NCBI GenBank assembly: GCA_020975725.1
Contig: QXJR01000027.1
Span: 744,001-808,000, forward strand
Origin: Picocystis sp. L7
Lineage: Eukaryota > Chlorophyta > Picocystophyceae > Picocystales > Picocystaceae
DNA: 64,000 nt
Direction of reading: 5' to 3'
Of the stretch, positions 18,474 through 26,913 are shown in pieces. The translations under genes were made by a program, and so were the position numbers. How positions within the stretch are numbered: position 1 is the stretch's first letter; each line of letters starts with the position of its first letter. Below the pieces are notes generated by a model. It was not told the DNA's origin and searched no databases. It saw only the letters and a list, made by a program, of their open reading frames with translations.

Positions 18474-19613
18474 ATGAGCGATGGAACGAGTCCGAGAGGA
18501 TGGAAGGAAGCGCCACGTCCTTGCAAAGGGGACGAGTACGAGGCTGAAACATTCGCACGTGGCGTGAAGTGGTCGACGGATGGAGAACGCCTGCTGGTGG
18601 CCTGCGAAGGGTGCGAGTATCGGCTGTACAAGGACGAGGAAGACGCCTTTTCGTGGAAACCACACGCCGTCGTGCGCGAAGCAGGATACACATACGATTG
18701 GAAATGGAGACCCAAGGCGACAGGATTCGCTCCTGAACCCGAATGCTTCGCATCGGCATCGAGAGGTGTGCCTGTCCACCTCTGGAACGCCGACGAAACC
18801 AAGCTCGCCGGCGCATATCGTGTGTACGATCAGCACGACGAGCTGCTTCCCGCCAATGCGGTGGCGTTCGGCGCGGATGGAAGCCATCTCTACTGTGGAT
18901 GCGTCTCGAGCGTGGCCACCTTCCACGTGGAACGTCCTGGAAGGGAATACTCGGTGATGCGCACCGACGATCCCCAAGCGAAGGACCAAGGCTTGCGCGG
19001 AATCGTGTCCTGCATCGACGTCGACAGGACGCAGGGTGACATGATGGCCGTAGGATCCTTCAATCGACGCGTAGCAGTCTACGATCTCACCTCCGGCGAG
19101 GCCGTGCTGCTGCTGGAAGGTCACAAGAATGGAGTCACACAAGTCCAATTCTCGGCCTGTGGGAACTTCCTCTACACCGCGGCACGCAAAGAGAACCGAA
19201 TTCTCTGCTGGGACGTGCGGTTCACCATGAAGGAAGTGTACCAGATCGATAGAAGCCACAACCAGACCAACCAAAGGATACAATTCGATATTCAGCCAAC
19301 CGGAAGATACATGGCCGTTGGCAACACCAAGGGGGAACTCAGCCTGTACGATCTGAAGGACGGACAAAGGGTGGATCAACAGGCAGTTTCCTGCACAACA
19401 CTCAATGCTGTGCATTTTCATCCGATAAAACCCTTGCTTGCCACCACTACTGGATGCCGTTCTTGCGTTGCTGGAGCAGGGGAGTCAGACACAAGCTCTG
19501 ATGGCCACGAGGAAGATATTGGGAACCACGGCACTTCTCATGCCCCATACATGAATGCACCTAGTGCACTCTGCGTGTGGACGTGCAACTTTCACCACCT
19601 GGATCACAATTGA
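18474..19613 (+). CDS. WD40 protein similar to WRAP53/TCAB1 (telomerase Cajal body protein)
   Basis: The family brings H/ACA scaRNAs and telomerase RNA to Cajal bodies by recognising the CAB box. From ATG 18474 the protein has 379 residues forming a WD40 propeller. Diagnostic stretches are FARGVKWSTDGERLLVACEG (blade 1), the family-specific YDWKWRPK and VYDQHDELLPANAVAFGADG, LRGIVSCIDVDRTQGDMMAV, LEGHKNGVTQVQFSACGNFL, and IQFDIQPTGRYMAVGNTKGE. The frame is open further upstream but that part is promoter-like sequence. The final blade carries a low-complexity insertion (GESDTSSDGHEED). Family call is good. The RNA clients are unknown. Confidence 0.83.
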   Translation: MSDGTSPRGWKEAPRPCKGDEYEAETFARGVKWSTDGERLLVACEGCEYRLYKDEEDAFSWKPHAVVREAGYTYDWKWRPKATGFAPEPECFASASRGVPVHLWNADETKLAGAYRVYDQHDELLPANAVAFGADGSHLYCGCVSSVATFHVERPGREYSVMRTDDPQAKDQGLRGIVSCIDVDRTQGDMMAVGSFNRRVAVYDLTSGEAVLLLEGHKNGVTQVQFSACGNFLYTAARKENRILCWDVRFTMKEVYQIDRSHNQTNQRIQFDIQPTGRYMAVGNTKGELSLYDLKDGQRVDQQAVSCTTLNAVHFHPIKPLLATTTGCRSCVAGAGESDTSSDGHEEDIGNHGTSHAPYMNAPSALCVWTCNFHHLDHN

Positions 19614-19781
19614 CAAAAACCTTGCAAAAGCTTATTGCAAAGTCAACTGAATAACGGAACACTTTGATAAGTCGTTCTCAGGTTCGATACTTATGTATCC
19701 GATCGATCGAAGGGAAAGTGCGACACGAGTGTACTCCTACGTGAAGAGCGTAAAGAAAGCAGCACTTCTTTTGTTCGTTAG

Positions 19782-20369
19782 CTCTTCCACCGCACATCGG
19801 TGGATTCACAACCCGAAGAGAAAACCGTGTGCACAGGTTTGCGCGTCCCAGTGCGAGCGATGAAAGATACCTACGAGTGCCTTTGGTCGGTCTACACGCG
19901 ACGCAAATGGGCCGATCAAGAGTTGCGTTTGTACGGAGGGAAAAAACACACGTTTGCTAAATTTTTTGATCGCATGCGTGCGGCAATCGGAAAGGACAAG
20001 GCGTTGCGAGTGTCCGATGGATCAGCAAAGTTCGGATTTGGTGGAAAGGGGGAGGTTTGCGTGCCAACGAATCGTGCCTTCAGAGAATGCGCGCGTCGGT
20101 TCAACACGCGTCTCACGCAAGAGTTTTGTACGACGGTAGTCCACCACAAAACGTTCGCAATCATGGAAGGGGGTGGGAGACTCGATACGAAACGAAAGGT
20201 CAGAGGCTTGCAATGGTGCTGTTCCACCAACCAAACGAAATGCAAGTTCGTCAATCGGGATCACAACGCCGCGATCGACATCTGAAATTGTATGCTTCGA
20301 AGGCGACCCGATGTGATGTGTCGGTCGAACAAAGACGTGGTTCGAAGACGGATCGGACGTTGGATACCC
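19782..20369 (+). pseudogene. Fanzor (eukaryotic TnpB-like RNA-guided nuclease) C-terminal fragment, degraded
   Basis: The frame from 19782 reads YECLWSVYTRRKWADQELRL then YGGKKHTFAKFF, GGKGEVCVPTNRAFRECARR, and finally RGLQWCCSTNQTKCKFVNRD followed by HNAAIDI. This is the C-terminal RuvC/zinc-ribbon layout of Fanzor proteins: the GRGE-like block, a glutamate (in TQEFCTT), Cys-bearing turns and the terminal NRDxNAA motif with the last catalytic Asp. A TGA at 20283 interrupts it. The same frame continues as NCMLRRRPDVM, which fits the family sequence after that motif, so the stop looks like a nonsense mutation. The N-terminal half, including the first RuvC segment, is absent and a TAG precedes the frame at 19779. 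It therefore appears to be a dead relic of a mobile element. Confidence 0.75.
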
Positions 20370-20564
20370 AGATGAAGAAAATAGACGCCGTGGGATCGAG
20401 AATGGAAGCATAGAAGGCTTTCCCGATGCGAATTCCACGATGTAGGAACGTCGAACCCATGGCTCCCGGGTTTTTGGAAGCGTGCATACGCTTCTTCCTC
20501 GTTCCATACAAGAAAGGTCAAGGCGAAGGTGTCCCATTATTGCCTTGGCCGAGTGTATTACAAA

Positions 20565-23500
20565 TTACACATGAGCGACCTTCTCAGCCGCTACACCCTG
20601 TTCCTGGCATATCTTGATGAAAACCTCCTCCAATGTCATATTGGCAACTGCCCAATCGAGCAGCTCAACTCCTGCCGCTCGAAGTTTTTCCACCAGGTAG
20701 AATACATCCGCAATATTAACATGTTCTGTAGGCAATTCCCACTTTTGAAATCCAGCAATGGAGTATGTGCATTTCGCAAATGAGTACTCTTGTTTGACTA
20801 GCTCTGAAAGCATATCTGCCTTCTCAGGAACCGTCATCAAGGAGACAACCAAAAATCCCCCAAAACGCGAGGTAAGCTCTTTTGGGTTGCCAACGACACG
20901 TAGCCCCCCATCCACGAATATCCCAATCCTACCGCACAGCTCCTCTGCCTCTTCCATGGAGTGAGTCGTGAGAACTATGCCCGCATTCTTCTGTGCCGTC
21001 TTGATCACCTTCCAGAGCTGCCTCCTGGAGGCGGGATCCAGGCCAGTGGATGGTTCATCCAAAAAGACAACTCTAGGATCACCAATGAGGCTAATAGCCA
21101 CGCTCAATCGACGTTTCATCCCTCCACTGTAGGAACTAACTACCCTGTCCCCTACGCCGTTACGAAGGAGGTTCACGTCCTGCAGCCCTTTCCGACACGC
21201 TTCTTTCAAAGCCTTGCCTGTGAGGTTCTTCAAGCGACCATAGAAGAGCAAGTGCTCGCGCGCAGTCAAATTTCCCCACAGAAGATCGTGCTGAGGGCAA
21301 ACACCAATGGTCGAATAAATTCTGTTGAGTTCTGTTCTGATGTCCATACCAGCTACGATGACAGTCCCCTTTGTGGGCGGTGTCAATCCAGTCATCAAGT
21401 TAATGCTGGTTGTTTTTCCAGCTCCGTTGGGCCCTAGAAAGCCAAAGCACTCATGGTTTGCCACGGCAAAAGAAAGGTTATCACAAGCCGTTTTTGGTGG
21501 TGCGCCATCTACAGCCGGATACGTCTTCTTTAAACCATTTGTCACCAATACATTGGTGACAAAGTCGTTGATGGTTTCCGCGCGGTTTCGTTCTTCTAAC
21601 ACATCAAAGCCTTCCACAGGCACACTGAGTTCCTGATTGTCCCCCTGTACAACTTGTTCATGCTGTGCCTTCCTCTTTCTAAAGCAGCGCAGAAAGAACA
21701 AAGGATGCTCGTTGCTGCCTAGACCTGTATCGTAGACTCTTTCCAGGTACAAAGCCAGAATCATAAAAAGAAACCCTTGATAAAGGAAAATTATAAAGAT
21801 GAACCCAAAGTCCATGAAGGGAGGCTTCCCCAGCGTCATTCCTCCACTTCCTGTGTAGTTAGCTGCAAAAGCATACTGAGACAGCTCATAAAATCCTCTG
21901 TAAAGTGCAAAAGCCGGGATCTGCATCAAAGCAATGATCGCCCCCTCAGGAATGGTCTCCCCTTCAATGTAGGGCTTCAGCAAAAACTCTCCAAGCAGGC
22001 CGCCACACAACAGGTACACAACCACACTAATGGTGGCGGTTTTTGCCGACTGAAATAAAGTTGAAAGGAAAAAAGCAAAGATCACCTGGAACACCCCATA
22101 AACCAGGAGAAAGACAAAGGATGCTGAAAAGCTGTTGTTTGTTATGATAGTCAGCTGAAGTGCATATGCAAATATATAGACCATGAACATGTAAAGCAGG
22201 TACAACGACGCAAAGTAGGCAAAGTTGATGGTCCAATATGCCGCATTACCCAATCCTTGCATTCGCATCATAACTCTGATGCGGCACTGCTTTTCGTACA
22301 CAAGAAGGTTGACCATCACAGGAAGAAGAAGCTGCATCAGCCAAGAGTAAAATATGGGTCCCAAGATGGCACCAATGTCCACATTAAGATCCGTCTCTGG
22401 CTTTGGCATGTCTCGAATGCCTTGCAGCAGCATCGTTCCATTGTTAAAGTTCCGAAGGTAGGCCGAGGATGCTGCATTGAGTACACCAGACAAACGTAAG
22501 AATTTTGGCGGGCTCCTTTCTTCCCCATCTTCGCCGTCTTCTCTGTCAATTGTTCTGTTGTACATGATGTTTACCTCAAATACTTTGCCATCCCCCGTCG
22601 AGCCCATGAAGTCCCACGCCCCTGTCCACTCCCCACTGCCTGGGGGGGCGGGACCTCCGTCCATGGCTCCTTGACCATATCCAGCAAACAGCAAGTCGTT
22701 TATATCTGATCTGGTCCTTTCCCGCTGAGCCGGTGCATCCACGCACAAGAGAGGCTGACCCATGAGGTCAAGGCTTCTAGCGGTGAGATTCACTCGGATC
22801 GATTCTTCAAGATTGGTGCAGTCGTCTAGAAGATAATAAATTGGCAAGGTGCCTCCGTACGCAGAATCCAGGAGGCCTCCCCTCTCGGGAAGCTCGGATG
22901 TACCCATCACAGCCTCGGTCTCGTTGCGAAACATGCTGGGGATGGACAAAGCTTCCAAGAACGACTGTAGAGCGGCGGTCATGCCACCAGCAATCGAAAA
23001 ATCAAGACTTTCCATATTGTTGATGGCTTGTATGGAGTTGGTCAGGCCGGTGGCCAGTTGGGTAGCCAACGTTTCATTTTCTCCAGTAAAAAGGAGCCCA
23101 GCAGTACAGTTCTCCATCCCTCCTTGCACATTGTCTGGATCACACTCCATCCCATCCACGATTGCCCTCCTGGATGCGTTTGGGACTTGGAACAGCGCAG
23201 GGTACAGGAATGGGTTTGCAACTTCACAAAAGCCTGCTTGTTGGGGCGTGGAGTATTCGATCCCGCAGACATCCTGGTTTCTTTCCTCGCAGTTAATATC
23301 GTCATTGGTGGGCACCATTCTAATTTCTTGCCCTTCGTAAATGATGAATGGTTGAGGCCATTCTCCATCGCTCCCGTACTCTTCCAGGGTGAAGCAGACG
23401 TTCGGGTTGTCATCTAAGCAATACTTGGTGCACAGGCATCCGCATCTGAAGTCTTCTTGGTCGAAGGCATTGTCCACGACCTTCTGTATGACGAACAGCA

Positions 23501-23729
23501 AGATGGAAAACACTAGCGGCGTGAGGATGAGGCACAGGTTCGTGCCGCAGTTCCGTTTCTGATAGGTCAAGTTCTTACGAAGCAGTGCGTTGGATTGCGT
23601 CCCGTACGTCACCGGTCGCGGCAGCTTGGGCTCCACCTGTCCGTTTCTGGCGCCTTCGGACCCTTCTCCATCTTCCATGACACCTTCCATCCGCCCGGTC
23701 GTTCCCGATGGCGCGTCAATTCCGCTCAT
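20565..23729 (-). CDS. Half-size ABCA-family transporter (A)
   Basis: The 1,054-residue protein starts with a cytosolic leader, a transmembrane helix (LILTPLVFSILLFVIQKVV), a large Cys-rich lumenal or extracellular domain, and a cluster of about six membrane helices near residues 465-690. The nucleotide-binding domain follows, with GPNGAGKTTSINLMTG (about residue 763), Q-loop GVCPQHDLLW, signature YSGGMKRRLS (about 866), Walker B VVFLDEPSTGLDP and H-loop LTTHSMEEAEEL. This one-TMD/one-NBD form is the plant ABCA2-12 type, thought to move lipids. ATG 23729 is the first ATG in the frame. It is divergent from a second ABCA gene, with 372 bp between ATGs. Lipid substrate is unknown. Confidence 0.92.
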   Translation of the reverse strand: MSGIDAPSGTTGRMEGVMEDGEGSEGARNGQVEPKLPRPVTYGTQSNALLRKNLTYQKRNCGTNLCLILTPLVFSILLFVIQKVVDNAFDQEDFRCGCLCTKYCLDDNPNVCFTLEEYGSDGEWPQPFIIYEGQEIRMVPTNDDINCEERNQDVCGIEYSTPQQAGFCEVANPFLYPALFQVPNASRRAIVDGMECDPDNVQGGMENCTAGLLFTGENETLATQLATGLTNSIQAINNMESLDFSIAGGMTAALQSFLEALSIPSMFRNETEAVMGTSELPERGGLLDSAYGGTLPIYYLLDDCTNLEESIRVNLTARSLDLMGQPLLCVDAPAQRERTRSDINDLLFAGYGQGAMDGGPAPPGSGEWTGAWDFMGSTGDGKVFEVNIMYNRTIDREDGEDGEERSPPKFLRLSGVLNAASSAYLRNFNNGTMLLQGIRDMPKPETDLNVDIGAILGPIFYSWLMQLLLPVMVNLLVYEKQCRIRVMMRMQGLGNAAYWTINFAYFASLYLLYMFMVYIFAYALQLTIITNNSFSASFVFLLVYGVFQVIFAFFLSTLFQSAKTATISVVVYLLCGGLLGEFLLKPYIEGETIPEGAIIALMQIPAFALYRGFYELSQYAFAANYTGSGGMTLGKPPFMDFGFIFIIFLYQGFLFMILALYLERVYDTGLGSNEHPLFFLRCFRKRKAQHEQVVQGDNQELSVPVEGFDVLEERNRAETINDFVTNVLVTNGLKKTYPAVDGAPPKTACDNLSFAVANHECFGFLGPNGAGKTTSINLMTGLTPPTKGTVIVAGMDIRTELNRIYSTIGVCPQHDLLWGNLTAREHLLFYGRLKNLTGKALKEACRKGLQDVNLLRNGVGDRVVSSYSGGMKRRLSVAISLIGDPRVVFLDEPSTGLDPASRRQLWKVIKTAQKNAGIVLTTHSMEEAEELCGRIGIFVDGGLRVVGNPKELTSRFGGFLVVSLMTVPEKADMLSELVKQEYSFAKCTYSIAGFQKWELPTEHVNIADVFYLVEKLRAAGVELLDWAVANMTLEEVFIKICQEQGVAAEKVAHV

Positions 23730-24101
23730 GCGCTCGCGGTTATGGCGTGTTTTACCGACGCTTTTCGTCGGTGACGTCGGTGGTGGAGTCCATCCTCGGT
23801 CCACCCCGGGTTCAACCGGAAGGCATTTCCCTTTCCATCGGGGACGCGTCCCGGGTCTGTCCCTTTCGAGCCCTCCCTTGTGAAGGGTTGGATCCAGGTC
23901 CTCCAAACGTCGGAAGGGAGGGATGACGCCATCCTCACGTCACTTGCTGCAGACCTGGGGCGTTGACCCGATCCCGCCCGGGTTCGACAGGGGGATCCCT
24001 CGGGTTCGAAAAGGGAGAGGTCCCGGGTTCGATCGGTCGTGTCCGAAAGGGAATATTCGGTGGACGTGGAGACGTGGGCCAAGTGGACGCCAATCCGCAC
24101 A
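23730..24101. promoter_or_regulatory. Bidirectional promoter of two ABCA genes
   Basis: These 372 bp lie between the divergent ATGs. They hold GGGTTCGAAAAGGGA (24002-24016), CCGAAAGGGAA (24042-24052) and several CCCGGGTT words, all variants of the TTCGAA/GAAAGGGA boxes found upstream of other genes here. Confidence 0.5.
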
Positions 24102-26912
24102 ATGGAAGTCGAGATCACACGTGTTCGCAGGATGAAGCAGACGTTGAAGCTGTGGGGTCAGCAGCTGCTGGCCTTGGAATGGAAGAACGTGCTGCTGTTC
24201 TGGAGGAACAAAGTGTCCAGTGCGCTCCAGGTGTTCGGGTCGCTGTTCTTTGTGCTCCTCATCTTCGCCGTGAACGAAGCACTGGTCAGCCAAAGGCAGA
24301 ACGAAAGCGACTTCCAAAGGATCACGGATCCGAAGCCGGAACTGGTGGACAACATACCGGACTGCTCCCAACAGACCTACATCATCGACGACCCGTGCTA
24401 CACCTTCTTGTACTCGCCCAATGATTCCGACGTGGTCGACCAAATCGTACAGGGCGTGCGTGAGAACAATGTGCCCATCATCCCGCAAAGCAGAGTCAGA
24501 GGGTTCGAAAATGCCAGTCTAGTGGACGCCTGGCTCCTCGCCAATCCACAACGGGCGTCCGGTGCCTACCAATTCTTCTACGAGTCAGACAGTGAGATCA
24601 ATTATGCGCTGCAAGTGAACGGGACATCCAAATTCTTCCGTGGGGATTTTGAAGATCCAAACTTCTTCATCACATTGCCCCTGCAAGTCGCAGTGGAAAA
24701 GCAGATCTACAAACAAGTGTCTGGTCTGGAGGATCCCCAGTGGAATGTTTATTTTGCTGAATTTGCACACCCGGCAATCAGCGTCTCCGCCCTGGTAGGG
24801 GCAATCGCGTCAACCTTCCTTTTCGCGGCAGCAATGTTCGGTTTCGTCATTCAAATCGGGACTGTAGTGTATGAGAGAGAAGGAAAACTGAGACAGGGAA
24901 TGAGGAATATGGGGCTGTCAGATGGAATATTCTGGATGTCTTGGTGGCTGTGGGAAAGTGTACTAGCAATCTTCACTTCCACATTCATCGTTCTCTTTGG
25001 CATGATGTTTCAGTTCGACATGTTCTTGAACAACGCATACGGGGTACTGTTCTTTCTGTTCTTTATTTTTCAGGTTTCCATGGTGAGCGTCGCTTATTTC
25101 CTATCGACTTTCTTGTCCCGCTCCTCTTCGGCGGTATTTCTTGGCTTTGTGTTTTTCCTATTTGGCTGGATCATTCAGACAGTTGTTGTGTTTGGGTTTC
25201 CCTATTCTGAAGAGTTCAATGATAGCTTCGGTTGGGCGCAAGTCATCTTTGCATTTTTCCCCCCGGCCCCCTTTGCAAAGGGGCTGATGGACCTTGCACG
25301 AGCCACATCTAACGATGCGTACGAGGGGATCTCGTGGTCCACAAGGGACAGCTATTGTACAGAAAACACTTTCCACAGCCAGGATGACTGTGTCTTTTCT
25401 CTTCAGTCGATCTACCTGTGGCTCTTTTATGACTTTCTCATATACATGGCACTTGCACTTTATTTAGACAAGGTCCTACCAAATGAGTATGGTGTGCGTC
25501 AGCCAATTTGGTTTATCTTTTCACCAAAGTTCTGGTTTCCAAGCTCTTCAACGTACACCGTTGAGGACTTGCAACAGACCGAGGAAGCTGCCAGAGGAGC
25601 TGGTGCAGAGTTGAGGGGTGGGTTGGACGAAGATGTTCAGGAGGAAGAGGAAGCCTTGAAGGAAAGAATCCGCAGCAATCCGAACCCCAACCCTGAGCAT
25701 TTGGAAGTAAGGGGCTTGATAAAGTCTTTCAAAATCAAGGGAGGTCACTTCCACGCTGTGAAAGGGAACTGGTTCTCTTTGGACAAAGGAAGAATATTTG
25801 CACTTCTGGGTCCCAATGGTGCTGGCAAGTCCACTACGATCAACCTCTTGACTGGGATCCAACCCGCATCGGCAGGCCATGCATTTGTGTTTGGGCATAG
25901 CGTCACTGGTAGTGGTATTGGTGCGATTCGTTCTTTTACTGGAATGTGCCCTCAGTTTGACATTCTGTGGCCTGAGCTCACCGGAGAAGAGCACCTAATG
26001 ATATTTGGTCTTATCAAAGGACTTCAGTTCAAAGCTTGCAAACAAGAAAAGGACTCGCTCTTAAAGAGGGTCCATCTCACTGGTGCACAGAAACTTCGTT
26101 CTTCTGCTTACAGTGGGGGAATGCGCCGTCGTTTGAGTGTGTCGATATCCTTGATTGGAGATCCCTCGGTCGTTTACCTGGATGAACCCACTACAGGTAT
26201 GGATCCCATCTCACGACGGTATGTGTGGGATATCATCAAAGCTGAGAAGCTTAATAGGGTCGTTGTTCTCACTACCCACTCAATGGAAGAAGCAGATGTG
26301 CTGGGAGATAGGATTGCGATAATTGCCAAAGGTCGACTCAGATGTCTGGGTACATCTGTTCGTCTCAAGAACAAATTTGGTACGGGCTACAGACTGAGTG
26401 TAAGCTTGAATCGCAGTGCTGGGGCTTTACTGCCTAATTCTGTGACGGAACTTAGGGAACGTGAACTGCAAGTACCAGTTATAGAATTTGTACAGGAGAA
26501 GCTCAACATCGATCCTAATGAGGTGGGACAATACATCCATTGGAATATCCCAAAGGTATCAGAACCACAACTTAGAGGTTTCGTGGAGGAACTACTTGCA
26601 AAGGTAGTCGAGTTCGAAATTCATGATTTGCAACTTTCTCTGACCAGTTTGGAGGAAGTATTTCTGGAGATTGCAAAGCAGGCTGAGCTTGATGCTGCAG
26701 AGTATGAAGGACGGAAAGAGAAGTTACAAATCTTGAGCACAAGGGGTAAAAAGATCTTTGCTTCAGTACCTGTAGGTAGCAAAAGGATGGAGCTCGAGGA
26801 TGGGAGAGTGCTGAATGCAAGCTGGGAGCAGGATGACGAGGGTTGTCTTGTGTGCGTGTCACACTCTGTGGAGGAGAATGAAGCACCCTCTGGCGGAACT
26901 TTCAGCCAATAA
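24102..26912 (+). CDS. Half-size ABCA-family transporter (B)
   Basis: The 936-residue protein has the same plan as its divergent neighbour: a first helix after WKNVLLFWRNKVSSALQVFG, a lumenal loop, about six helices (residues about 225-460), and a nucleotide-binding domain with GPNGAGKSTTINLLTG (about residue 569), GMCPQFDILW, YSGGMRRRLS (about 669), VVYLDEPTTGMDP and LTTHSMEEADVLGD. The C-terminal regulatory extension (LTSLEEVFLEIAKQAE) is complete. The lumenal loop is shorter than in the neighbour and the two differ widely in membrane sequence, so the duplication is old. The first ATG in the frame (24102) is used. The stop codon overlaps an AATAAA. Confidence 0.92.
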   Translation: MEVEITRVRRMKQTLKLWGQQLLALEWKNVLLFWRNKVSSALQVFGSLFFVLLIFAVNEALVSQRQNESDFQRITDPKPELVDNIPDCSQQTYIIDDPCYTFLYSPNDSDVVDQIVQGVRENNVPIIPQSRVRGFENASLVDAWLLANPQRASGAYQFFYESDSEINYALQVNGTSKFFRGDFEDPNFFITLPLQVAVEKQIYKQVSGLEDPQWNVYFAEFAHPAISVSALVGAIASTFLFAAAMFGFVIQIGTVVYEREGKLRQGMRNMGLSDGIFWMSWWLWESVLAIFTSTFIVLFGMMFQFDMFLNNAYGVLFFLFFIFQVSMVSVAYFLSTFLSRSSSAVFLGFVFFLFGWIIQTVVVFGFPYSEEFNDSFGWAQVIFAFFPPAPFAKGLMDLARATSNDAYEGISWSTRDSYCTENTFHSQDDCVFSLQSIYLWLFYDFLIYMALALYLDKVLPNEYGVRQPIWFIFSPKFWFPSSSTYTVEDLQQTEEAARGAGAELRGGLDEDVQEEEEALKERIRSNPNPNPEHLEVRGLIKSFKIKGGHFHAVKGNWFSLDKGRIFALLGPNGAGKSTTINLLTGIQPASAGHAFVFGHSVTGSGIGAIRSFTGMCPQFDILWPELTGEEHLMIFGLIKGLQFKACKQEKDSLLKRVHLTGAQKLRSSAYSGGMRRRLSVSISLIGDPSVVYLDEPTTGMDPISRRYVWDIIKAEKLNRVVVLTTHSMEEADVLGDRIAIIAKGRLRCLGTSVRLKNKFGTGYRLSVSLNRSAGALLPNSVTELRERELQVPVIEFVQEKLNIDPNEVGQYIHWNIPKVSEPQLRGFVEELLAKVVEFEIHDLQLSLTSLEEVFLEIAKQAELDAAEYEGRKEKLQILSTRGKKIFASVPVGSKRMELEDGRVLNASWEQDDEGCLVCVSHSVEENEAPSGGTFSQ

Positions 26913-26913
26913 A
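26908..26913 (+). promoter_or_regulatory. AATAAA overlapping the stop of ABCA gene B
   Basis: The TAA stop (26910-26912) lies inside AATAAA. It would be an unusually early polyadenylation signal if used. Confidence 0.3.

Noticed and set aside
18072-19421. 449-codon minus-strand frame over the WRAP53-like gene
   Set aside because: The plus-strand WD40 reading has conserved blades; the minus reading resembles nothing.
20565-26912. One full-length ABCA gene split by an assembly error
   Set aside because: The two frames are divergent, each has its own complete first helix, membrane domain, nucleotide-binding domain and stop.
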